A program made the translations under genes and the position numbers. DNA of 64,000 bases from Phycisphaeraceae bacterium (GTDB taxonomy: Bacteria; Planctomycetota; Phycisphaerae; Phycisphaerales; UBA1924). The notes below the pieces were generated by a model, which ran no database searches, had not been told where the DNA came from, and saw nothing but the letters and a program-made list of their open reading frames with translations. The stretch is from positions 62,001 through 126,000 of the forward strand of contig JACKHE010000007.1 in NCBI GenBank assembly GCA_020639135.1, given 5' to 3'. How positions within the stretch are numbered: position 1 is the first letter of the stretch; each line of letters begins with the position of its first letter. Shown here one piece after another: positions 1-9,368 of this stretch.

Positions 1-2
1 AG

Positions 3-287
3 CGCAACGCCGAGGGCGCCGAGCGCCGCCTGACGATCTCGACACGCCGGGCGCGCAGCGAGGAGGGAGATCCGGTCTGCCGCGTGCGCGTCGAGGACAC
101 GGGTCCCGGCGTCAAGCCGGAGAACCTGGCGCGGATCTTCCAGCCCTACTTCACCACGCGCAAGGGCGGGGCGGGGCTGGGGCTGGCGATCACCAAGCGG
201 CTCATCGAGGAGCAGGCGGGGACGATCGATTCAACGCCGAACGAGGGCCCCGGCGCGGCGTTCGAGGTGTCGCTGCCGGAGGCGTGA
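3..287 (+). CDS. sensor histidine kinase, C-terminal end (5' end outside window)
   Basis: Only the ATP-binding (HATPase_c) end of a histidine kinase is present. The reading frame is already open at the window edge, so the start lies upstream. The G1 box (DTGPGV) and the G2 box (GLGLAI, preceded by FTTRKGGA) are intact, followed by the usual IEEQAGTI and FEVSLP strands of the Bergerat fold. The family autophosphorylates a histidine and passes the phosphate to a response regulator. The dimerisation domain and sensor input lie off the window, so the signal cannot be named. The stop is 41 bases before mnmG. Confidence 0.85.
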   Translation, partial: RNAEGAERRLTISTRRARSEEGDPVCRVRVEDTGPGVKPENLARIFQPYFTTRKGGAGLGLAITKRLIEEQAGTIDSTPNEGPGAAFEVSLPEA

Positions 288-328
288 ACTCCAGAGTGAC
301 TCGGGGGATGGCCCTACACTCACCCCGA

Positions 329-2131
329 ATGAGCACGGACTTCGACATCATCGTCGTCGGCGGCGGCCACGCCGGCGCGGAGGCCGCGTGGGCGGGGGCG
401 AACCTGGGCGCGCGCGTCGCGCTGGTGACGCTGGACCCGGCGACGATCGGCGTGATGTCGTGCAACCCGGCGATCGGGGGGCTGGCCAAGGGGCAGATCG
501 TCCGCGAGATCGACGCGATGGGCGGGCTGATGGGCCTCGCCGCCGACGCGACCGGGATCATGTTCAAGACGCTCAACACCTCGCGGGGGCCCGCAGTCTG
601 GGGGCCCCGCTGCCAGAGCGACAAGCACGACTACGCCGGGTTCATCCGACGTGCGATCGCCTCGCGCGATTCGATCGAGGTGATCGCCGGCGCCTGCGCG
701 GGGTTCCTGATTGAAAACGATCGCGTGCTGGGGATCCGCGTCGAGCGCGATCGAGAGCGCTTCGGCGTGCGCGCCGGCGCCGTGGTGCTGACCACCGGCA
801 CCTTCATGCGGGGGCTGCTGCACACCGGGGATTCGACAACCCCGGGCGGACGCATCGGCGAGGCGCCGGCGGATTCGATCTCCGGCGCGCTGCGGGAATC
901 CGGGTTCGAGCTGCACCGCCTCAAGACCGGCACGCCCCCCAGGCTCGACCGGCGCACGATCAAGTGGGACGAGCTGGAGCCGCAGCTCGGCGACGCGGCC
1001 CCGACGCCCTTCTCCGACCTGACCGACCGCGCCGCGTTCCCGGCGCTCCCGCAGGTCGAGTGCCGCATCACGCAGACGAACGCCGACATCCACGACGTCA
1101 TCCGCGCCAACCTGCACCGCGCGCCGATCTTCAACGGCGCGATCGAGTCGCGCGGCCCCCGGTACTGCCCCTCGATCGAGGACAAGGTCGTGCGGTTCGC
1201 GCAGCGAGAGAGCCACCACGTCTTTCTGGAGCCGGAATCGCTCAGTGACGATTCGATCTACTGCAATGGGATCTCGACCAGCCTCCCCCGCGATGTGCAG
1301 GAGCGGCTCGTCCGGGGGATGCCGGGCTGCGAGGAGGCGGCGGTCCTGCGCTACGGATACGCCGTCGAGTACGACGCGGTGCGTTCGCACCAGATCGACT
1401 GCGTCGGGATGACGGGTCGCGTGCGCGGGCTCTTCCTGGCGGGGCAGATCAACGGCACAACCGGGTACGAGGAGGCGGCTGGGCAGGGGCTGATCGCCGG
1501 GTACAGCGCCGTGAGATTCGCGCGCGGCGAGCCTGCGCGGGCGCTGTCGCGCGACGAGGCGTACCTGGGCGTGATGATGGACGACCTCGTGACGAAGCCA
1601 TTGACGGAGCCCTACCGGATGTTCACGAGCCGGGCGGAGCACCGGCTGATCCTCCGCGCCGACAACAGCCCCGACCGCCTGACGCCGATCGCCGAGGGGC
1701 TGGGGCTGCTGTGCGATGACCGGCGAGCGGCGTTTGAAAACCGCCGAACATCGCTGCAAGAGATCGAATCACGGATCGACCCGGCGCTGGCCCGGGCGAT
1801 CGTCCAGTCAGACTTCACGCACGAGGACATGGCGCGGGCGCTCCCGGACTTCGACCCCGGCGTTCGTCTGACCGCGATGGCCGAGCGCCAGTACCTGGGG
1901 TACATCGAGCGCCAGCGCGCCGAGATCAAACGCCAGTCGGAGCACGAGCGCCGGCGCATCCCGGAGGGGTTCGACTTCGCGCAGGTCACCGGCCTCCGCG
2001 CCGAGGCGATGGAGCGGCTGGCGAAGCACCGCCCGGTCTCGCTGGGTCAGGCGGGGCGTCTGGAGGGCGTGAATCCCACGGATGTCACGCTGCTGGCGAT
2101 CGCGATGCGGAACTGTATAGCCTCCTGCTGA
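329..2131 (+). CDS. mnmG: tRNA uridine-5-carboxymethylaminomethyl modification enzyme MnmG (GidA)
   Basis: FAD-dependent enzyme that works with MnmE to modify the wobble uridine (U34) of tRNAs. The N-terminus has the dinucleotide-binding motif VVGGGHAGAEAA. The two cysteines of the family are visible: Cys45 in SCNPAIGG and Cys280 in YCPSIEDK. The protein is 600 residues, slightly shorter than the usual 620-630, and ends soon after the conserved GVNPTDVTLLAIAM segment. An upstream in-frame GTG exists at 284, but ATG 329 begins exactly at the conserved FDIIVVGGG strand. A TACACT box at 315-320 leaves almost no leader. mnmE is not in the window. Confidence 0.95.
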   Translation: MSTDFDIIVVGGGHAGAEAAWAGANLGARVALVTLDPATIGVMSCNPAIGGLAKGQIVREIDAMGGLMGLAADATGIMFKTLNTSRGPAVWGPRCQSDKHDYAGFIRRAIASRDSIEVIAGACAGFLIENDRVLGIRVERDRERFGVRAGAVVLTTGTFMRGLLHTGDSTTPGGRIGEAPADSISGALRESGFELHRLKTGTPPRLDRRTIKWDELEPQLGDAAPTPFSDLTDRAAFPALPQVECRITQTNADIHDVIRANLHRAPIFNGAIESRGPRYCPSIEDKVVRFAQRESHHVFLEPESLSDDSIYCNGISTSLPRDVQERLVRGMPGCEEAAVLRYGYAVEYDAVRSHQIDCVGMTGRVRGLFLAGQINGTTGYEEAAGQGLIAGYSAVRFARGEPARALSRDEAYLGVMMDDLVTKPLTEPYRMFTSRAEHRLILRADNSPDRLTPIAEGLGLLCDDRRAAFENRRTSLQEIESRIDPALARAIVQSDFTHEDMARALPDFDPGVRLTAMAERQYLGYIERQRAEIKRQSEHERRRIPEGFDFAQVTGLRAEAMERLAKHRPVSLGQAGRLEGVNPTDVTLLAIAMRNCIASC

Positions 2132-2134
2132 CAG

Positions 2135-3064
2135 TCATTTCCCCAGCGCGATCGAATCCTTCACGCCCAGGCTCTTGTAGATCTCCCGCGTCGCGGTGGA
2201 CTTGTTGAGCGTGTAGAAGTGGATGCCGTCCACCTCGCTGTCGAGCAGGTCGCGGCACTGCTCCGTCGCCCAGTGCACGCCGACATTCCGCACGCTCTCG
2301 GGGTCGCCGTCGCAGCGGTTCAGGGCGCGGAGGAGCTTCGCCGGGAAGCGTGAGCCCGCGGCCAGCTCCGCCATCCGCGTCAGGCCCGTCACGCTCGTCA
2401 CCGGCATGATGCCGGCGATGATCGGGACGGTGATCCCCGCGAGGCGGCTGCGCTCGCGGAAATCGTCGAAGTCCCGGTTGTCGAAGAAGAGCTGGGTGAT
2501 GATGAAGTTGGCGCCGGCGTCCACCTTCGCCTTGAGGTGGTCCATCTCAACAATGCGGTTGGGCGTCCCGGGGTGGCCCTCGGGGAAGCCCGCCACCCCG
2601 ATGCCGAAGCCGCGCGGGTCGGCGATCGTCTTGCCCGCCTCGCGGTCGGCGAAGTCCCGGATGAACCGGACTAGATCGACGGCGTGCTCGAAGGCGTCGA
2701 GTGATCGGTCGTAGCTCGGGTCGTCCTTGGGCGCATCGCCCCCGAGCGCGAGGATGTTGAGCACGCCGTTGATCGCGTACTTCTCCAGGACGTCGTAGAT
2801 CTCCGCCTCGGTGTGCCCCACGCACGTCAGGTGCGCGATGGGCTCGAGCGCGGACTCCTTCTTGAGACGCAGGACGAGGTTGCCGGTGCGGTCGCGCGTC
2901 GAGCCCCCGGCGCCGTACGTGACGGAGACGAAGCTGGGCTTGAGCGGCTCCATGCCCCGGATCGTGTCGAAGAGCTCGCCCGCCGCCTCGTCGGTGGCAG
3001 GGGGGAAGAACTCGAACGAGAAAGTCGTCTTGCGCTCGTTGAAGATGTCGAGGATGTGGGTCAT
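2135..3064 (-). CDS. metF: methylenetetrahydrofolate reductase
   Basis: Flavoprotein that reduces 5,10-methylene-THF to 5-methyl-THF for methionine synthesis. Family signatures are FSFEFFPP near the N-terminus, SVTYGAGGSTR, HLTCVGHT and NILALGGD; the length of 309 residues matches bacterial MetF. The frame extends 11 codons upstream, but those codons run into a palindromic repeat, so the ATG of MTHILDIF is preferred. It is the last gene of a leftward unit, about 100 bases after ahcY, and the two are linked through the methionine cycle. The leader between them carries a 15-bp imperfect hairpin and a short repeat that could affect expression. It converges with mnmG, the two stops being 3 bases apart. 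Confidence 0.93.
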   Translation of the reverse strand: MTHILDIFNERKTTFSFEFFPPATDEAAGELFDTIRGMEPLKPSFVSVTYGAGGSTRDRTGNLVLRLKKESALEPIAHLTCVGHTEAEIYDVLEKYAINGVLNILALGGDAPKDDPSYDRSLDAFEHAVDLVRFIRDFADREAGKTIADPRGFGIGVAGFPEGHPGTPNRIVEMDHLKAKVDAGANFIITQLFFDNRDFDDFRERSRLAGITVPIIAGIMPVTSVTGLTRMAELAAGSRFPAKLLRALNRCDGDPESVRNVGVHWATEQCRDLLDSEVDGIHFYTLNKSTATREIYKSLGVKDSIALGK

Positions 3065-3067
3065 AAA

Positions 3068-3098
3068 GGGTGGCGTGGCAACGCGAAGCTTCGCCACG
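3068..3098. repeat. short palindromic repeat, copy 1
   Basis: A 31-base element begins GGGTGGCGTGGC and ends GCCACG, with outer arms GTGGC/GCCAC and an inner perfect palindrome GCGAAG/CTTCGC. It matches 25 of 31 positions of an element at 60190-60220, where it also lies just upstream of a leftward gene (cysK). It sits in the metF leader between the start codon and the larger hairpin at 3115-3147. Two copies in 64 kb with conserved arms and a variable centre suggest a dispersed REP-like element. Its function is unknown. Confidence 0.6.
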
Positions 3099-3114
3099 AT
3101 TTAATGCGCATGAT

Positions 3115-3147
3115 CGTGGTAAAAATCGCGATGCGATTGTTACCACG
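3115..3147 (-). promoter_or_regulatory. imperfect 15-bp hairpin in the ahcY-metF gap
   Basis: Outer arms CGTGGTAA and TTACCACG (8 bp) enclose, after one A/G mismatch, inner arms AATCGC and GCGATT (6 bp) with a 3-base loop GAT. It lies 18 bases past the ahcY stop and 51 bases before the metF start, on the same transcript. No T-run follows on the minus strand, so a classical terminator is unlikely. Attenuation, an mRNA stabiliser at an operon joint, or a REP-like element are possible. Confidence 0.6.
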
Positions 3148-3165
3148 GCACCCGCACCTGATTCA

Positions 3166-4650
<1,485 letters not shown>

Positions 4651-4729
4651 GGTGGCGTCCTTCTCTGAAAAAGGTGGGTGTGTGTTGAGGTGTTCGGGTC
4701 GATCCGGCGCCCGCTTGGGTCCGGTTTGG

Positions 4730-5722
4730 TTATTTGTTCGAGGTTGACGCGGCTGATGGGGTTCTGGCGGTGGCGACAAACAGGCTGGGCCCCCTGGCGC
4801 CTGGTGCGACCGGGAGCGCCGACACCCGCGCTTCGGTGAAACCGGCGCCGTCGAGCAGCGCGATCATCTCGTCGGCGGCGATCCCCAGGCGACGGTGCCC
4901 CATCTGCGCCCGGAACTCCTCGCGCTGGTGCGCCGTCATGTCCACGAGCAGCGCTACGCCGCCCGGCTTGAGCACGCGGCGCATCTCACGCAGCGCCAGC
5001 TCGGGGGTGTCCAGGTGGTGCAGCACGAGCACGCACACTACCGCGTCCACCGCGCGATCCTCGATGGGCAGCGACGCCGCGTCGCCCAGGCGGAACTCCA
5101 CGTTGTCGAACCGCGCGAGCCGCTTGGCCGCCGCCTCGAGCATCGGCTGAGACTGATCCACGGCGATGACGCGCCGCACGTGCGAGGCGAGGTGCTCCGG
5201 CGCGTTGCCCGTGCCGCAGCCGATGTCCGCCACGACCCACGAGGGGTCAAGCAGCCCTAACAGCGCGGGGGGCGTGAACCCGGCGCCGAAAAGCTCGGTG
5301 CGGATCGTGTCCCACTCGCCGACGACCCGGCCGAAGAACGCCTGGCTGTCGTGATGCCGCGACGCCAGCACGGCCTGAAGCCGGAGTAGGTCGTCGTGGG
5401 TCTGGGGGTCGTCGTCGAGGCTCTGCCGGACGGTGGTCCAGAGCCGCCGGGCGGATTCGGGCAGGTCGTCCTGGACGAGGGCATAAAAGGCCGAGGTGCC
5501 GACGGACCGTCGACGGAGCCAGCCGGACTCCGTGAGGATCTTCAGCCGCCGGCTGACGGTCGATTGCGGCTGCTGCATCACCTGGGCGACCTCGCCCACG
5601 CTGAGCTCCTCGCGTTCGAGGACACGCAGCATCCGCAGGCGATCCCCCTCGGCCAGCGCGGCGAGCCGCTCGGCGATGGGGACGTCCTCCACAGCCTCAA
5701 GATGGGTCGTCCGGTGTTTCAT
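4730..5722 (-). CDS. ArsR-family regulator fused to a SAM-dependent methyltransferase
   Basis: Residues of roughly 15-80 form an ArsR winged helix (RLRMLRVLEREELSVGEVAQVM, then QSTVSRRLKILTESGWL). The C-terminal half is a class I methyltransferase with SAM motif I (VVADIGCGTGNAPEHL) and a downstream LHHL loop. Known relatives with this architecture neighbour ahcY and methionine genes and are thought to sense SAM or SAH. Here it is the first gene of the ahcY-metF unit, 79 bases before ahcY. The ATG at 5722 lies inside an inverted repeat (5718-5739), which suggests autorepression. Fifteen further in-frame codons exist upstream but pass through the dyad. Whether the methyltransferase half is catalytic or only a ligand sensor cannot be told. 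Length is 330 residues. Confidence 0.88.
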   Translation of the reverse strand: MKHRTTHLEAVEDVPIAERLAALAEGDRLRMLRVLEREELSVGEVAQVMQQPQSTVSRRLKILTESGWLRRRSVGTSAFYALVQDDLPESARRLWTTVRQSLDDDPQTHDDLLRLQAVLASRHHDSQAFFGRVVGEWDTIRTELFGAGFTPPALLGLLDPSWVVADIGCGTGNAPEHLASHVRRVIAVDQSQPMLEAAAKRLARFDNVEFRLGDAASLPIEDRAVDAVVCVLVLHHLDTPELALREMRRVLKPGGVALLVDMTAHQREEFRAQMGHRRLGIAADEMIALLDGAGFTEARVSALPVAPGARGPSLFVATARTPSAASTSNK

Positions 5723-5739
5723 CCGTTTATCCGGATGAA
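5718..5739 (-). promoter_or_regulatory. candidate ArsR-type operator overlapping the start codon
   Basis: Perfect 8-bp arms TTCATCCG and CGGATGAA are separated by 6 bases. Read on the coding strand it can also be seen as tandem CGGATAAA and CGGATGAA. The ATG of the ArsR-methyltransferase gene lies inside one arm, so a bound dimer would block expression of the whole ahcY-metF unit. The position and symmetry are seen directly; the link to the regulator is inference. No second copy was found in the ahcY or metF leaders. Confidence 0.6.
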
Positions 5740-5862
5740 GTGTAGAACGAACGCCGGGGTGATGCAAGCGGCCGGCATCAGGTCAGAACCACGCTTCAGG
5801 GCGCCGCGTACAACCCGACCTGACACGCGCCAGAGCGCTGTTTGGCTACGCTTGCCCATCTC

Positions 5863-6624
5863 ATGCCGACGTCACCCGAACCGGACATGATCACCGCGGA
5901 CCGCCTCACCCGGATGTACGGCGCCTTCTACGCCGTGCGGGATGTGTCTTTCTCGATCCCCCGGGGGCAGGTCGCGGCGTTCGTCGGGCCCAACGGGGCG
6001 GGAAAGTCCACCACGATGCTCATGCTCACGGGGCTGCTGGCGCCGACCTCCGGTGTCGCTCGGATCGCCGGGGTGGATGTGGCGACGGACCCGATCGCCG
6101 CGGCAGAGCGGCTGGGATTCCTCCCCGAGAACGGCCCGCTCTACGACGACATGAACGCGCGGTCGCTGCTGCGGTTCTTCGGCAGAGCCCGGGGGCTGAG
6201 CGGCGCGAAACTGAGCGAGCGCCTCGAGGCGGTCGTCGCGCAGTGCCGGCTCGAGGAGGTCATCGGCAAGCCGGCGGGCAAGCTCAGCAAGGGGTACCGC
6301 CAGCGGCTGGGCCTGGCGCAGGCGCTATTGCACGACCCCGACGTGCTGATCCTCGACGAGCCGACTGCCGGGCTCGACCCCAACCAGATCGACCAGGTCC
6401 GCCGCCTCCTGCGCGAGCTGGGGAAGACCAAGACGATCCTGCTCTCGACGCACATCCTCAGCGAGGTGCGAGCCGTCGCGCAGCGCATCGTCTTCATCAA
6501 CCAGGGGCGGATCGTCCACGACGGGCCGACGGAGTCGCTCGGCGGCGATCAGGAATCCATGGAGCGGCGGTTCCTCGAACTCACCCGTGGCGAGGCGGCA
6601 ATCGCGGGGGGCGCCCCGGCATGA
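5863..6624 (+). CDS. ABC transporter ATP-binding protein (GldA-like)
   Basis: Complete ABC ATPase: Walker A GPNGAGKST (about residues 42-50), signature LSKGYRQR, Walker B VLILDEPTAGLD, and switch histidine in LLSTHIL. It powers the permease encoded directly downstream, whose ATG overlaps this stop (ATGA). The set ATPase, GldF-GldG, DUF4340 is the arrangement of gliding-type or polysaccharide-export-type ABC systems, whose substrate is unknown outside Bacteroidetes. An internal ATG at 5887 (MITADRLTRMYG) fits the family N-terminus just as well and may be the true start. Neither has a clear ribosome site. Confidence 0.9.
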   Translation: MPTSPEPDMITADRLTRMYGAFYAVRDVSFSIPRGQVAAFVGPNGAGKSTTMLMLTGLLAPTSGVARIAGVDVATDPIAAAERLGFLPENGPLYDDMNARSLLRFFGRARGLSGAKLSERLEAVVAQCRLEEVIGKPAGKLSKGYRQRLGLAQALLHDPDVLILDEPTAGLDPNQIDQVRRLLRELGKTKTILLSTHILSEVRAVAQRIVFINQGRIVHDGPTESLGGDQESMERRFLELTRGEAAIAGGAPA

Positions 6625-9368
6625 GCGAGCGGAAGGCGAATCCCATCCGCTGGCACGTCGTGGGCGCGATCGCGCGCCGGGACATCGGCGCGCACTTCGC
6701 CAGCCCCACCGGCTACGTGTTCATCACGCTCTTCGTCTTCCTCAGCGCCTTCGCCGCGTTCTGGCTCCCGGGGTTCTTCGAGCGGAACATCGACAGCCTC
6801 GACCAGCTCAACTCGTGGTACCCGATGCTGCTGCTGATCATCGCGCCGGCCATCGCGATGGGCGCCTGGGCCGAGGAGCGGCGCTCCGGCACGATCGCGC
6901 TGCTCCAGACGCTCCCGGCGGGCCCGGCGTCGATCGTGGTGGGCAAGCAGCTCGCGGCGATGGTCATCTTCAGCGTGGCGCTCGCGTTCGCGACGCTCGG
7001 CGAGGCCGGCGTGCTCTTCTACCTCGGCTCGCCGGACATCGGGCTGCTCATTGTCAGCCTCTTCGGGCAGTGGCTGGCCGGCATCGCGATCGTCGCCGTC
7101 GCGCTGGCGGCGGGCAGCGCCGCGCGGAGCCCGACCATCGCCTTCGTCAGCGCCGCGCTGGCCGGGGCCTTCGTGGTCTCGCAGGGCTGGCTGCTGCGGA
7201 GCTTCCCCATCGATGCGTTGCGGCCCCTGGCCGCGCTCGTCGATTTCCCGAAGCGGCTCGAGGCTTTCGGCCGCGGCGTGGTCACGCCCTCGGACGTCGC
7301 GTACTTCATCGGGATCCGCGCGATCGGTGTCGGGGTCAATGTCTTCCTGCTGGATCGCCGTCGATACGTCGGCGCGCCGGGGCTGCTTGGGCGCGATGCG
7401 CTCTTCGCGGTGCGGTTTGTGGCGTCGATCGTCGCGCTGGCGGCGCTCGTGGTGCTGCTGGGGCGCACACCGCTGCGGCTGGACCTGACCGCGGAGCGTC
7501 TCTGGAGCCTCTCTGGCGAGACGCGGGAGCTCCTCCACGACATCGACACCGCCAGGCCGGTGCAGGTGACGGCGTTCGTCTCCGACGAGGCCCCGGGCCG
7601 GTACGCGCAGACGCGCGCCACGCTGCTGGGCCTGCTCGAGACGATGCGGGGCGACTCCGGGGGGAGGCTGCAGCTGCGCGTCGTCCGCACGGAGCCATAC
7701 ACGGAAGCGGCGCGCGACGCCCGGCAGGGGTACGGAATCACCCCCGCCGTCCTCGCCCCGGAGACCGGCGCGGGCAGCGCCGTCGTCCGCGAGGTGTACC
7801 TGGGCGTCGCGGTCGAGCGCGGCGCCGAGCGCCGCGTGATCCCGCTGCTGACGCCGGGCCTGCCGGTCGAGTACGAGCTGGCCCGGGCGATCCGCGGCGT
7901 CTCGTCGAGCGCCAGGCAGCGCGTGGGGATCCTCGATACGGAGGCGAACATCTTCGGCGCGTTCGACTATTCGACGCTCCAGCCCGGCCGGGACTGGCCG
8001 CTGGTCGATGAGCTGCGCAAGCAGCACGAGGTCGAGCGGATCAGCCCCGACCAACCGATCCCCGAGTCGCTCGGCTGCCTGATCGTCGCGCAGCCGAGCA
8101 CGCTGACCGACGCGCAGCTGGCGCACCTGATCGATTACCTCCGCAACGGGGGACCCGCGCTGCTCTTCGAGGACCCGTTCCCGCAGGTGAACCCCGGGAT
8201 TGCCAGCGCGGCGCCGCGCGGCGCGGGCCGCAACCCGTTCGTGCAGACGCCGGAGGCCGAGTCGGCGCCGAAGGCGGACATGAAGCCGCTGTGGGATCTG
8301 CTGGGCGTGATCGTCCCGGCGGACCGGATCATCTGGGACGGCTACAAGCCGCACCCGCAGTTCGCGGGTCTCCCGCCTGAGATCGTGTTCGTCGGCCCCG
8401 GCAGCGGGATGCCGGGCGCGATCAACGAGGACGACCCGGTGACGTCGGGGCTGCAGGAGGTGGTGCTGCTGGCGCCGGGCGAGCTGCGCGAGAACCCGAC
8501 GATCACGCTGGGCAAGCCGCCGACAGTGATCCCGCTTCTGCGCACCAGCCCGGTGGGGGGGCACACGCTGTACGCGGAGTCGGTGGGGATGACGCTCTTC
8601 GGCCCCCAGTGGCCGCTGCCGGACCGGAAGTTCTACCAGACGACCGAGGCGGAGGTTCTCGCGGCGCGGCTGTTCGGGCGCCCCGCCGACACGGACCCTG
8701 GCGATGAGCTGGTGGACTCGGTCATCGACCCCGAGCAGGCGAAGGAAAAGCAGGCGCAGCAGCGGCTCCGGGTCATCATCATCGCGGACCTGGACGTCAT
8801 CGCGCCGGACTTCTTCGCGCTGCGCGCTGTTGGCGCCGGCGACCTGCAGTTCGACAACGTCCCGCTCGTGCTCAACAGCGTGGACCTGCTGCTCGGCGAC
8901 GCCTCGCTGATCGAGCTGCGCAAGCGCCGCAGGACGCACCGGACACTGACGAGGCTCGACGACCAGCGGCAGGAGCTGCTGCGAGAGAGCCGCAGCGCCA
9001 TCGACGCGGCGGGCCAGGCCGCGACGGAGCGGCTCGACGCGGCGCAGGCGCGGATCGACGACCGCGTCGCGCAGCTCCGGGCGCGGACGGACCTCGACGA
9101 GACGACGCAGCGCGTGATGATCGAGTCGATGCGTCGCAACGAGCAGCGCAAGCTGACGGCGCAGCGGCAGCGGATCGAGGACGAGAAGGACACGAGGATC
9201 GCCGACGCCCGCGCCGCGTCGATCGCCGCCATCGACGCGATCGAGTTCCACATCCGCGTCGCCGCGGTGGGGATCCCGCCGGTCCCGGCGCTGGCCATCG
9301 GGGCGGTGGTCTTCTGGCGCCGCCGAAGGCACGAGCGCGAGGGCGTCGCGCAGGAGCGCCTGCGATGA
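6621..9368 (+). CDS. fused ABC permease GldF and auxiliary protein GldG
   Basis: A single 915-residue frame joins two proteins that are separate in Flavobacterium. The first 260 or so residues are an ABC-2 permease with about six membrane segments, including the GTIALLQTLPAG loop that follows EERR. After a further membrane helix (FAVRFVASIVALAALVVLLG) comes a GldG/IFT52-like periplasmic domain (LTAERLWSLSGETRELL, RVGILD, LIDYLRNGGPALLFEDPF). A charged, probably coiled-coil stretch and a final membrane helix ending in RRRR follow. ATGA overlaps link it to the ATPase upstream and the DUF4340 gene downstream, so the three are probably translationally coupled. The substrate is unknown. Confidence 0.87.
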   Translation: MSERKANPIRWHVVGAIARRDIGAHFASPTGYVFITLFVFLSAFAAFWLPGFFERNIDSLDQLNSWYPMLLLIIAPAIAMGAWAEERRSGTIALLQTLPAGPASIVVGKQLAAMVIFSVALAFATLGEAGVLFYLGSPDIGLLIVSLFGQWLAGIAIVAVALAAGSAARSPTIAFVSAALAGAFVVSQGWLLRSFPIDALRPLAALVDFPKRLEAFGRGVVTPSDVAYFIGIRAIGVGVNVFLLDRRRYVGAPGLLGRDALFAVRFVASIVALAALVVLLGRTPLRLDLTAERLWSLSGETRELLHDIDTARPVQVTAFVSDEAPGRYAQTRATLLGLLETMRGDSGGRLQLRVVRTEPYTEAARDARQGYGITPAVLAPETGAGSAVVREVYLGVAVERGAERRVIPLLTPGLPVEYELARAIRGVSSSARQRVGILDTEANIFGAFDYSTLQPGRDWPLVDELRKQHEVERISPDQPIPESLGCLIVAQPSTLTDAQLAHLIDYLRNGGPALLFEDPFPQVNPGIASAAPRGAGRNPFVQTPEAESAPKADMKPLWDLLGVIVPADRIIWDGYKPHPQFAGLPPEIVFVGPGSGMPGAINEDDPVTSGLQEVVLLAPGELRENPTITLGKPPTVIPLLRTSPVGGHTLYAESVGMTLFGPQWPLPDRKFYQTTEAEVLAARLFGRPADTDPGDELVDSVIDPEQAKEKQAQQRLRVIIIADLDVIAPDFFALRAVGAGDLQFDNVPLVLNSVDLLLGDASLIELRKRRRTHRTLTRLDDQRQELLRESRSAIDAAGQAATERLDAAQARIDDRVAQLRARTDLDETTQRVMIESMRRNEQRKLTAQRQRIEDEKDTRIADARAASIAAIDAIEFHIRVAAVGIPPVPALAIGAVVFWRRRRHEREGVAQERLR

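Noticed and set aside
4651..4729. SAH or SAM riboswitch in the ahcY leader
   Set aside because: The 79-base gap shows no fold or conserved core resembling known SAH/SAM riboswitches; control by the ArsR-type regulator is more likely.
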